Below are positions 54,410 through 63,084 of a stretch of 64,000 bases of DNA, piece by piece. Numbering within the stretch: the stretch's first letter is position 1; the number at the start of each line of letters is the position of its first letter. Location: assembly GCF_000012885.1 (NCBI RefSeq), contig NC_007498.2, positions 3,132,001 to 3,196,000 on the forward strand. The letters run 5' to 3'. The stretch is from Syntrophotalea carbinolica DSM 2380. Lineage in GTDB: Bacteria > Desulfobacterota > Desulfuromonadia > Desulfuromonadales > Syntrophotaleaceae. The notes below the pieces were generated by a model. That model had not been told where the DNA came from, searched no databases, and worked only from the letters and a program-made list of their open reading frames with translations. Both the position numbers and the translations under genes were made by a program.

Positions 54410-57122
54410 CGTAATCGTAAATGTGGTTTTTGAGCTTCTCGCTCGCTCGGGTGAAATCCTGCTTGGTTTGTGCAGCGGTAAAAATGTCGGCGTCATGCAC
54501 CTCGGTAGTTTCGTCGTAACTGAGCCGCTTAATAATGACGGATGCCTTCTGCTCTTTGATCAACCGAGACGCTTCCGAGATGAAGTGTTCCGGGTTGGTT
54601 TTAAATTGGCCGAATGCGACAGCCTCAATGCCGCTGAGAATTTCCGCGACCGTCTTGCGTTTCAGTTGAGTGTTTTCGGCAAGCTTTCCAAGAAGGTCGT
54701 ACTTCACCATGGAGAGAACCGATGCATTATGCGCTTCGGTCGATGTATCGCTAACAACGAAGCCCTGCCCTTTTTTGAGCTGCTCGTCGGTCAGGTTGGC
54801 ACTCTGGATTCCAGCCTGAATCCTGTACTGCAGGGGCGTGATCCTCAGATCCTGGTTCAAGGCCGCGACACATTTCCGAACCAACTCATCCGAGTCAAAA
54901 TCGACCCGGTATACCGCCTTGCGATTGATTCGACTCCAGAGTTCCTGGAACTCCTTTTTCTTGAAATTGTCATTCAGAGGATTGGTTTTTGGGCCTCTGT
55001 CGTCTTCTGGTTTGGGCAGCAGCGCATCACTGAAGACGCTATCGACTAAGAGGAAAATTTGATCGGCATAAGGAGCCAACTCATCGGGGAGTTTTGCCAG
55101 CTCGCCGTTGCCTTTGGCCGCATGGTATTCCTCCGTAACCTGGTCCGCATCGTCGGTGTAATCATTCTTGAGCAGGTAGCGATAGAGCTGCTTGGCCATT
55201 GCCGGCGTGACTTCCATCTGGCCGGATTCGGTCGTCAGGATTTTGCCCGTAAAGTATGCTTCGTCCGCCTTTCTCGGGCGTGCAGACAACGAATCACTGA
55301 TTTCCTGCTGCAAATTGGCCACAAAGTCTTTGTAACTCTCGCTGGCAACCACCGAAAGGACGTTGATGTCATGGACAATGGCAGGATGATCCATGCGGTC
55401 GCCCTGCTCATTGACGCACAGCCGTAGCCCTCGGCCAACCTCCTGACGGCGCGAGATGGTATTGTCGCTGTGCTTGAGCATGCACATGACAAAAACGTTT
55501 GGATTATCCCAGCCCTCCCTTAATGCGGAGTGGGAAAAAATAAATCGAGTCGGCTCTTCAAACCCCAGCAAGCGTTCCTTGTCTTTGAGAATCAAATCAT
55601 AGGCATCGACATCATCCGACAATCCCGCATTCTGGCCACGCGTTTTAAATTTAGGGTCCTTGAACTGCTTGGTTTTCTTGTCGATGGCGAAGTACCCGTT
55701 ATGAGTCCGTTCAGGCAGGATGTTATCGAGATATTTGCGGTATTCTTCGTTGTCGAATACCAACTCCCCAAGGGTCTCCTGTTTGAGCAGTTGATACTCC
55801 TCCTCGAAGATGCGCGCATACTCCCCTTTGTCATCCGTCTGATCGTAATCTCGATATTTGGCAACTTCGTCGATGAAAAACAGCGACAGGACCTTGATCC
55901 CCTGGGAGAAAAGCTTCCGCTCCTTTTCCAGGTGCGCTTTGATGGTTTCGCGGATCTGTATACGTCGAATGGTTCCTTCCGTCACGTCCCCCGTTGCATC
56001 TCCAGCCCGCAACTCATGGCCGTTAGTGAACTCAACGGTATCCTTGGTAGCGTCGATTTGGGAGATAACGAATCCGCGGTATTGGTCAAGCTCATTGCTC
56101 TGGGCGAAAAGATCCGCCCCTTTTTCCAGCCGGACGATCCGCCTTCGGATTCCACCCGATTTGAGTTTAACCTCCAGTTCAATACGAGCCACTGGGGCTT
56201 GTTTCGAGATTTCGATCGACTCCAGATAAAGATAGGCATTGGTTCCGGCCAAGCCCTTGACTGTAATGCCCCGCACGGCAATCTTTTTCACCAGCTTCTG
56301 GTTGTAGGCATCCAGAGCATCGAGGCGATGGACCTTGTTGTGGGTGGTGCGATGGGTCGCGGAATAGCGCAAAATCATCAAAGGGTTGAATTTTGCCAGA
56401 GATTCCAGCGTAGCTCTCCCCTCCATTTTCTGTGGCTCATCCAGGATCAGAATCGGCCGGTTAGCGGCGATAACATCTATAGGCTTGCGGGATTGGAAAT
56501 CGTCCAGTTCATCATAAATGCGGCGATTGTCGGCGCCGCGTGATGCAAACGCCTGGATGTTGATAACCATGACGTTGATGCCGGCGTCAGAGGAAAAGCT
56601 TTCCAGGTGATGGAGCTGTTTGGAGTTGTAGATAAAGAACCGGGCTTTCTTTCCGTAGTTCTCGGTAAAGTGATCGGCGGTTATCTCCAGCGACTTGTAG
56701 ACCCCTTCCCGGATGGCGACGCTCGGGACGACCACGATGAACTTGGACCAGCCGTACCGCTTGTTCATCTCGAAAATGGTTTTGATGTAGCAGTAGGTCT
56801 TACCGGTGCCGGTCTCCATCTCGACATCAAGGTTGATATCGCACCCCGCGCTTTTCACCAGCGAATTGGACATAAACAGATTCTGTCGCCGCTGGACGGC
56901 ACGGATATTGTCCAGCAACTGAAGACCGGATAGCTGGATATCAGCGTTCTTGAAACCCTCAACCTCAAGCAGACTGTCCTGCCCCCTGCCGGCCTTGTCT
57001 TTGACCATGCCGGGATCGACACGGTACTTGATTCGCGATGTATTCACCTGCCCGGCAAAGCAATCCACCACCGCCTCAACGGCGTTGGTCTGATAGGGCT
57101 GGACTTTGAACTTGAGTTTCAT
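54393..57122 (-). pseudogene. Type III restriction enzyme Res subunit, interrupted by the IS element
   Basis: Res is the helicase/nuclease subunit of a type III restriction system. The first 902 or so residues are native: Walker [10 protein letters not shown] (about 100-108), DEAD-box-like LDEPQKMEG, motif [14 protein letters not shown], and the late helicase motif [12 protein letters not shown]. The IS element cuts the gene at the IYDY codons and supplies a stop (VLGPG from the inverted repeat). The nuclease domain is left on the other side, fused to the transposase. The intact gene would encode about 1,020 residues, normal for Res. No loss-of-frame changes were seen in the helicase part, so the insertion looks recent. 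Confidence 0.9.
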
Positions 57123-57129
57123 GGCAATA

Positions 57130-57235
57130 TTCTTTCTGCATTGATTCTGAAAAAACTGTGTTTCTATTTAAGCGAAGTAAAGGCAAGTGCTTGTCTTCAC
57201 TTGAATTTTCAATGTTTCTTTCTGCATTTATTCTG
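57130..57235. repeat. Pair of 20-bp direct repeats between the AlbA-type gene and res
   Basis: TTCTTTCTGCAT[TG/TT]ATTCTG occurs at 57130-57149 and 57216-57235, 19 of 20 bases identical, 86 bp apart. They fill much of the 126-bp gap before res. They could be operators, or the scars of a slipped duplication. Confidence 0.6.
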
Positions 57236-57248
57236 CAAAGAGTCAATT

Positions 57249-58907
57249 TTATTCTGCAATTACCCACTCCGGACATTTTTTGGAACCATCGTTACGGATC
57301 ACTCCGGACCTGCGTAATTTGGTCAGCAGATTGCCCACCTTTTTTTTCTTCTGATCCGCATCCAGAGCCTCGCTTAACTTATCCAAAAGCAGCTTGTCGA
57401 TTTCCTCCCGGGAGGCTTTACCAAACTTTTTCAGGTAGTCGGTAATCAACTTGCAGTAATAGTCGTCGTCCTGCGCCCGGGTCCTGATGTAATCGGCTTT
57501 GCTGGCTGTCACTTTCGCTACCGATGCGGATACGTGCAGGTTCGGTTTGCGACCCTCGATAAGACCATCTCGACGCAATTGCCTGATCATCCCGTCGGAG
57601 AGCGGCAGTCTCTTCTGCACGCGGTCCAGGGCCAAAATTTCATCGAGCGGCAAATCGGTCTTCTGGATCAGCAACCGACTGTATGCCGGGTCCACGACAC
57701 TGCCGTAGAGTGTCATCTTCACCGCCGCCGGTTCGTTCAAATCGTAATCCGGCATGGGAAAGTAACGTCGCGCCTGGCCAATATGCATGGTGTAAATACC
57801 GTACCCCATGGTGTCGATCATGTTCAGCTCGGCCATGGCCTGGGCCAGAAAAGGATTGCGATAACGCCGAGGCGTTTTTTCCCCGGTTGCATAATCTTCC
57901 GGCGTTCCTTCGAAGAAACCACCTTCGTTTTCGAATATCAACTTGTCGGGGCGTTCCGTCACCAGAATTCGGCCATTGCGAGTGTAATCCTGATGGGCGA
58001 TGCAGTTGTGCAAGGCCTCAAGAACAACCTTTTGGTCGTACTTCGCCACCTCCACGGCCAGCAGCGCATCATCCGGCAGAATCCGCAACTGGATATTACG
58101 AATCTTACGATAAAGGGCGGTTGTATTCAGCAGGAAGGGTGGGCCAAAATGCTCATAGGCCCGCTCGGGACCTTCGAGTTTCCAGGTCATTTGGACCGGG
58201 TGGGGCGAGAGCAGATAGGCCGATTCCTGCTTGCCTAACATAAGGATGGTCGTTCGAGTTAACTTGCCGTCCTGGGTCAATTTGGCTCGATCAAGAAAGG
58301 TCGGTAACGACCAATCCATGACGTCTTCCGGGGGGAAGCGGTTGGCGTACTTGCGCGCAAAAGACTCACGCGCTTTTTGCAGTGCCTGGTCATCAAGGTG
58401 CTCAAGGGTCGCTTCCGGAATGATCTGCGCCGACCAATCGGCAGAACTGGTTTGCTGGCGGATTTCATCCAGTTTGTCCAGCCCCAGGTGGGTCAGACTT
58501 TCGCCTGCTCGGGCATAGTAATGTCCCTTCCAGGCGATGGGCAGGCCACGAGGCGCGGCGGGAATTTCAAACAACACAACCCGTCCGCCCGCATCCTGCA
58601 ATTCAAAAATATTGCGGAAGGTGAGACTCGGCTCGGTATTTTCAGCCATCTGCATCTTGGTGCTTTGCAGCCGCTCCGGCTCTGGACGGTAGTCGCTACC
58701 CACAACTGTCCGTGTTTTGTTGTTGACCCCAAAGACCAGCCAGGCTTTTTCCGTCCCACGCAGATTGGCTTCGTTGGCCAGAGCCGAGAAATACTCGCCG
58801 ATTCTGTTGGTGGAATATTCGTTTCCGGCCTGTTTGAATTCGACCACCTCGTTTTCCCAGGTCGAGATCAAGGATGTCAGCAAGGCTTGCAGTTTTTCCT
58901 GAGTCAT
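57249..58907 (-). CDS. AlbA_2/Schlafen-type ATP-binding protein linked to the type III system
   Basis: The 552-residue protein starts with an AlbA_2 (Schlafen-type) nucleic-acid-binding domain: ENEVVEFKQAGNEYS, FSALANEANLRG, WLVFGVNNKTR and GHYYARAGESLTHL. A HATPase_c_4-like domain follows (EALHNCIAHQDYTRNGRI, FENEGGFFEGTPEDY) and then winged-helix segments at the C-terminus. Such proteins are often encoded between the mod and res genes of type III loci; this is from memory and not tested here. The gene is intact. It is placed between the mod remnant and the broken res. Confidence 0.85.
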   Translation of the reverse strand: MTQEKLQALLTSLISTWENEVVEFKQAGNEYSTNRIGEYFSALANEANLRGTEKAWLVFGVNNKTRTVVGSDYRPEPERLQSTKMQMAENTEPSLTFRNIFELQDAGGRVVLFEIPAAPRGLPIAWKGHYYARAGESLTHLGLDKLDEIRQQTSSADWSAQIIPEATLEHLDDQALQKARESFARKYANRFPPEDVMDWSLPTFLDRAKLTQDGKLTRTTILMLGKQESAYLLSPHPVQMTWKLEGPERAYEHFGPPFLLNTTALYRKIRNIQLRILPDDALLAVEVAKYDQKVVLEALHNCIAHQDYTRNGRILVTERPDKLIFENEGGFFEGTPEDYATGEKTPRRYRNPFLAQAMAELNMIDTMGYGIYTMHIGQARRYFPMPDYDLNEPAAVKMTLYGSVVDPAYSRLLIQKTDLPLDEILALDRVQKRLPLSDGMIRQLRRDGLIEGRKPNLHVSASVAKVTASKADYIRTRAQDDDYYCKLITDYLKKFGKASREEIDKLLLDKLSEALDADQKKKKVGNLLTKLRRSGVIRNDGSKKCPEWVIAE

Positions 58908-58915
58908 GGCGTTTC

Positions 58916-59503
58916 CTAAATCGATTTCACTTCAATACCCGGGGACATCTGCCTAAATTGATCCCTTGCGGATAGGCAACGATAGATCCTCACCCCAGTC
59001 CAATAACAATTTGTTGGTTTTGGCGTATCAAATTCAAAACCCTTACCAAAAATGGAGTAAATTTCCTTTTCAGCTTCATCGGTGTGACCACCCTTTTCAT
59101 GTAGCAACCATGTCCATGGGGCTGCACCCTCCTCTTCAGACAGGAACCGAACAACCTGAGATTGGGAGCTGTTGTCTCTACCAAAATAGATCCTGCCAGC
59201 AGCTTAAAGCTTATTAAACCCGGATTCAACCATACTCCAACATCTCCCTTCAGGTGCTTGTGGACACCCCCTGTTGAAGTAACATCTCATACATCTGATT
59301 TGGCCGAAATCTCTGGCAGTCATTAGGATACCACGCCAACGTCCAAGAGGATCGTTGTTAGGATTTTTATATAGGAATTCAAGAAAATCGACATTCTCAA
59401 GTTGTTCCTTGAGAGCTTCATAGGCATAGATAGAAAAGCAAGAGGCTGCAATTTTGAGCTTTACTCCACCAGCGATGGAACCTTTTAGGCTGCCGCCAAG
59501 CAA
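58916..59503 (-). pseudogene. Remnant: helicase-like N-terminus joined to a type III Mod methyltransferase fragment
   Basis: One frame runs from 59503 to 58916 with a single in-frame TAA at 59204-59206. Residues 1-55 resemble the N-terminus of PLD-type helicase-related proteins (KLKIAASCFSIYAYEALKEQ). From about residue 56 on it reads NPNNDPLGRWRG, GCPQAPEGRCW, then past the TAA GRIYFGRDNSSQSQVVRFLS, GHTDEAEKEIYSIFG and FEFDTPKPT. These match the conserved middle of type III Mod proteins (NPDNDP..PW, GRIYFGKDGN, FLSEVQ, GHTQDAKKE, FDTPKPT). The catalytic DPPY and the C-terminus are missing. Start and end are both truncated. Both identifications are by eye. Confidence 0.75.
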
Positions 59504-59958
59504 CTGATTGATATTGGCTATAATTTCAATAAGTTAGACCTTGCAAGCAGAAGTTTCCAAACAAGCGAAAGAACCTTGGTGTCCGAGGAAGAGCTATGCC
59601 AATTTTTCTTCAAAAAATACAAAAACCGCCCGCACCTTCCCGGCGCAGAGCGGTTTTTATACACATTTCGAGTGACCTTCGAACACCCTACCCTCCAAAC
59701 ACCCATTCATTAAACACAAAACCGTTCCGCAAAACGTAACGCCTGCGGAGAGCGAGGGTCAAGGGTTCTAATATTTCAGAATCAGCGGCTGAGGGCTGGG
59801 GTTCAAAAAATCCCACTTTGAGTTACAGGTGGCAGGATACCGATGAACGAAATGAGCCGCATCGGTTGTCCTTCCAGATTGATGCGGTTCGCAGGCTCAC
59901 CACATCCTACATGCTTCTCCCCGGGCCTTGCAGGTAACCCTGCAGCCCGACTCTGTTT
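59504..59958. other. Non-coding gap at the right edge of the defence island
   Basis: This 455-bp gap has no convincing gene. It holds the bidirectional hairpin at 59621-59658 and a 7-bp inverted repeat (CCGCATC/GATGCGG, 59857-59887) near the nrdG end. Short frames here (e.g. 59518-59706) show no family features. The rest is unassigned and may be decayed. Confidence 0.4.
59621..59658. terminator. Bidirectional-type terminator hairpin
   Basis: AAAAACCGC/GCGGTTTTT (59621-59629 with 59650-59658) with a GC-rich 20-nt loop. A-run and T-run flank the stem on both sides. Confidence 0.6.
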
Positions 59959-60654
59959 TCACACTCCCCTCAACACCACTTCCGGCACAAACTCGCGTGC
60001 CAGATCGGCGAAGGTTTCCAGACGCGAAACCGGGTAAGGCTCGAGGTCCCGGAGGGCGACATCCATGCAATAATGGGGCACGAACTGCTGCAAGACCCAG
60101 GCGGGTGCGCCGCGCAGCAGCGCGCCGATTTGCCGGATATCCTCCTCGCACACCAGGCCGGGCACACAGGTGGTGCGAAATTCACACGCCACCGGATTTT
60201 GCAGCAACATGGTGACGGTGCGTTGCAAAGCGGTATCATTCACCGGGCGGTTGTGCAATTCACCATAACGGCTGGGGGCCGTTTTGAGATCGAGGGCGAC
60301 CAGATCCACCAGATCCTGCCGCAGCACTTCAGCCAGGATATCGGGCAACAAGCCGTTGGTATCGAGCTTGACCATCAGGCCCAGCTGCTTGATCCGACGC
60401 ATAAAGGGGATCAAATCCGGATACAGAGTCGGCTCACCTCCGGATATAACCACACCGTCGATAAAGGAACGCCGCTGTTCCAATTCTTCGAACAGCGGCT
60501 CCAACGGGTAATCGGGCAGGCGATCGGGCGCTTGCACCAGGTCGGGATTGTGACAGAACGGGCAACTCAGATTGCATCCGCCAAAAAAAACCAGGGAGGC
60601 GATGCGACCGGGAAAGTCGAGCAGACTGGTGCCCTGGAATCCCTTGACACCCAT
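59959..60654 (-). CDS. nrdG: Anaerobic ribonucleotide reductase activating protein (radical SAM)
   Basis: NrdG uses SAM and a [4Fe-4S] cluster to place the glycyl radical on NrdD. The 231-residue protein has the radical-SAM CxxxCxxC at Cys27, Cys31, Cys34 (GGCNLSCPFCHN), GGEPTLYPDL and LDTNGLLP. The start is preceded by the stop of the small glycyl-radical gene 5 bp upstream, so nrdD, the small gene and nrdG form one unit. It belongs to the NrdG2 branch by its start (GFQGTSLLDFPGR). Confidence 0.93.
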   Translation of the reverse strand: MGVKGFQGTSLLDFPGRIASLVFFGGCNLSCPFCHNPDLVQAPDRLPDYPLEPLFEELEQRRSFIDGVVISGGEPTLYPDLIPFMRRIKQLGLMVKLDTNGLLPDILAEVLRQDLVDLVALDLKTAPSRYGELHNRPVNDTALQRTVTMLLQNPVACEFRTTCVPGLVCEEDIRQIGALLRGAPAWVLQQFVPHYCMDVALRDLEPYPVSRLETFADLAREFVPEVVLRGV

Positions 60655-60659
60655 GTGTT

Positions 60660-60806
60660 TTAGCCTTTCACGGAAGCGTTTTCAAGCAGGAACTCACGAC
60701 GATCCTTGAATTCCTCCTTCTTGCCACGGTTCCATTGCTGTACAGGGCGGAAGAAACCACACACACGTGAATACACTTCAGTTTTTGCATCGCACTTGGT
60801 TGCCAC
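60660..60806 (-). CDS. Separate glycyl-radical domain of NrdD (48 residues)
   Basis: Too short for the usual ORF calls, this frame starts at a GTG with a perfect AAGGAGGT placed 5 nt before it and ends 5 bp before nrdG. Its protein reads (V)ATKCDAKTEVYSRVCGFFR, then PVQQWNRGKKEEFKDRREF, and a short tail. RVCGFF...WNRGKKEEF is the NrdD C-terminal loop that carries the glycyl radical (Gly17 here) and Cys5 fits one of the zinc ligands. The 662-residue NrdD upstream ends just before this loop, in another frame and 44 bp away. It is therefore predicted to complete NrdD as a separate chain. Confidence 0.85.
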   Translation of the reverse strand: MATKCDAKTEVYSRVCGFFRPVQQWNRGKKEEFKDRREFLLENASVKG

Positions 60807-60850
60807 AGATGACCTCCTTGTAAAATAGAATCCGTTTAAATGCAGGAACT

Positions 60851-62839
60851 TCAGACGGCTCCGCCTTCATGCTGGTGGGGACAGCTAAAATGTTCCCCCG
60901 AGATGTAACCATGCACCGGACAGATCGTGAACGTCGGACTGACGGTGAAATACGGCAGACGGAAATTATTGGCAATCCGCTGCACCAGCAGACGCGCACT
61001 CTCCCAGTTTTCCAGACGCTCCCCTAAAAAGCCGTGAAACACCGTGCCGCCGGTGTACAGGGTCTGCAGGGAGTCCTGATGATTCAGGGCCTGGAATATA
61101 TCGTCGGTGCTGCCCACAGGCAGTTGGGTCGAGTTGGTGTAATAAGGCTCTTCCGTGCCGGCGGCGATGATATCGGGGTAGCGCTTGCGGTCCCGGTTGG
61201 CCAGGCGAAAGCTGGTGCCTTCGGCCGGCGTGGCTTCGAGATTGTACAAATGCCCCGACTCTTCCTGGAATGCCTCGAGCTGCAAACGCATAAAATTCAG
61301 CGTTTCCACAGCCAGCGCCTGTCCGGCCGGGGTGTCGATCCCCTCGCCGATAAGGTTGAGGCTGGCTTCGTTCATGCCGATCAGGCCGATGGTGGAAAAA
61401 TGGTTGGCCCAATACTGCCCCATACGCTCCCGAATCCCGGCCAGGTAAAAACGGCTGTAGGGGTACAGGCCCTCTTCGGTGAGACGCTCCAGCTGCTTGC
61501 GTTTGATTTCCAGGGACTGATACGCCAACCGCATCAGCTCGGAAATCCGCATGAAAAACTGTTCTTTATCGTCGGCAAGATAGGCGGCGCGCGGCAGGTT
61601 AAGCGTCACCACGCCCACAGACCCGGTTAGAGGATTGGAACCGAACAGTCCACCGCCGCGCCGCCGCAGTTCGCGGTTGTCAAGCCGCAGACGGCAACAC
61701 ATGGAACGCGCATCTTCCGGGTCCATGTCCGAGTTGATGAAATTGCTGAAATACGGAATGCCGTATTTGGCTGTCATCTCCCAGATAGCCTGGAAGCGCG
61801 GGCTCTCCCAATCGATGTCCTGAGTAATGTTATAGGTCGGGATGGGAAAAGAGAAAATCCTCCCCGCATGGTCGCCGGCCATCATCACTTCGCAGAAAGC
61901 CCGATTGAAAAGATCCATTTCCTCCTGGAAATCGCCATAACAATCGTCCATCAGGCGACCGCCACAGACCACCGCATCATCGGCCAGATTGCGCGGTGCG
62001 ATCATGTCCAGAGTGATGTTGGTAAACGGCGTCTGGAAACCGACCCGCGTCGGTACGTTCATGTTGAAAATGAACTCCTGTACGGACTGCTTGACCTCAC
62101 GATAGGTAAGTTTGTCGTACCGGATAAACGGCGCCAGCAGTGTGTCGAAATTGGCAAAGGCCTGTGCTCCGGCCGCTTCACCTTGAAGGGTGTAAAAAAA
62201 GTTGACGACCTGGCCCAGTGCGGTACGGAAGTGACGCGGCGGACCGCTCTCTATCTTGCCGTAGGCACCGGTAAAACCGCGCATCAGAAGATCGCGCAAA
62301 TCCCAGCCGCAGCAATAGACCGACAGGGTGCCGAGATCGTGCACATGAAAATCGGCATTGCGGTGCGCATCGGCGATCTCGCGGGGATAGACCTTGTTGA
62401 GCCAGTAATTGCTGGTAATATTGGCCGCGATATGGTTATTGAGCCCCTGCAGCGAATACCCCATATTGGCATTTTCATTGACCCGCCAGTCTTCCTGGGT
62501 CAGGTAGGAATCGATGGCGTCGATGGACTCCTGGATAAACTCCTTGGTCTGACGCAAGGATTCGCGCTGGTTACGGTAGAGAATATAGGCCTTGGCGGTT
62601 TTGGCATGGCCCTTCTCGATGAGGATTTTTTCCACCAGGTCCTGCACGTTCTCAACCGTCGGCACCCGGCCATCTTTATAAATGACCCCCAGGATACCGC
62701 CCACCTCTCTGGCGATCTGATCGGCCTTGTCCATATCGGTGCCACTGACGGCCCGCACGGCTTTTTGAACGGCCAGGGTAATCTTGTCCTGCTCGAACGG
62801 CACCAAACGGCCATCTCTTTTACGAATATATTCAATCAT
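60851..62839 (-). CDS. nrdD: Anaerobic ribonucleoside-triphosphate reductase, large chain without the glycyl-radical loop
   Basis: NrdD reduces ribonucleotides to deoxyribonucleotides without oxygen. The 662 residues start with an ATP-cone (MIEYIRKRDGRLVPFEQDKI, 1-90) and follow the NrdD core: NANMGYSLQGLNNHIA, FHVHDLGTLSVYCCGWDL, GFQTPFTNITLD, SMCCRLRLDNREL, TGSVGVVTLNLPR and FSTIGLIGMNEA. The end reads TICPVHGYISGEHFSCPHQH and stops after GGAV, leaving zinc ligands Cys640 and Cys653 but no RVxGY radical loop. The loop is encoded by the small gene at 60660-60806. NrdR-like boxes lie 70-125 bp upstream. Confidence 0.93.
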   Translation of the reverse strand: MIEYIRKRDGRLVPFEQDKITLAVQKAVRAVSGTDMDKADQIAREVGGILGVIYKDGRVPTVENVQDLVEKILIEKGHAKTAKAYILYRNQRESLRQTKEFIQESIDAIDSYLTQEDWRVNENANMGYSLQGLNNHIAANITSNYWLNKVYPREIADAHRNADFHVHDLGTLSVYCCGWDLRDLLMRGFTGAYGKIESGPPRHFRTALGQVVNFFYTLQGEAAGAQAFANFDTLLAPFIRYDKLTYREVKQSVQEFIFNMNVPTRVGFQTPFTNITLDMIAPRNLADDAVVCGGRLMDDCYGDFQEEMDLFNRAFCEVMMAGDHAGRIFSFPIPTYNITQDIDWESPRFQAIWEMTAKYGIPYFSNFINSDMDPEDARSMCCRLRLDNRELRRRGGGLFGSNPLTGSVGVVTLNLPRAAYLADDKEQFFMRISELMRLAYQSLEIKRKQLERLTEEGLYPYSRFYLAGIRERMGQYWANHFSTIGLIGMNEASLNLIGEGIDTPAGQALAVETLNFMRLQLEAFQEESGHLYNLEATPAEGTSFRLANRDRKRYPDIIAAGTEEPYYTNSTQLPVGSTDDIFQALNHQDSLQTLYTGGTVFHGFLGERLENWESARLLVQRIANNFRLPYFTVSPTFTICPVHGYISGEHFSCPHQHEGGAV

Positions 62840-62912
62840 CCGCTACGTCCCTCCACAGTCGATTTGACGTCTGAGAATGTAGCACAGCATTGCGGGGTGT
62901 CAAGGCAAAAAG

Positions 62913-62961
62913 ACACAATATCTAGGGAATATTTTTACGGCCATCCCCTACATATTGTGCA
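62913..62961 (-). promoter_or_regulatory. Two NrdR-type boxes upstream of nrdD
   Basis: CACAATATCTAGGG (62914-62927) and, in opposite orientation, CACAATATGTAGGG (complement of 62946-62959) differ at one base and are centred 32 bp apart, close to three helical turns. They match the NrdR box pattern ACACWATATNTW. NrdR represses ribonucleotide reductase genes when dNTP pools are high; this is known of the family. The upstream box overlaps a possible TTGCAC -35 element. Confidence 0.75.
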
Positions 62962-63021
62962 AAGAGCATGGAAAGGGTGTGGATAAGAAGTGGATAACAA
63001 TAATCGGGAAAACCGCGGAAC

Positions 63022-63055
63022 AAAGAAAACCCGGCAGAATAACTGGACTCCCGGG
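63022..63055 (-). terminator. Weak terminator after the EamA transporter gene
   Basis: CCCGG/CCGGG around a 16-nt loop followed on the minus strand by TTTTCTTTG, 30 bp past the stop codon. Confidence 0.4.
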
Positions 63056-63084
63056 CGAGAGCAGAGATGCACCGTTGCGACTGG

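Noticed and set aside
59518-59706. A 62-codon frame on the minus strand beside the defence island
   Set aside because: It runs through a terminator-like hairpin, has no ribosome binding site and shows no family features.
60804-60853. The TGA ending nrdD as a possible selenocysteine codon or recoded stop
   Set aside because: The frame hits a TAA four codons later and the glycyl-radical frame is different, so read-through would not rejoin it.
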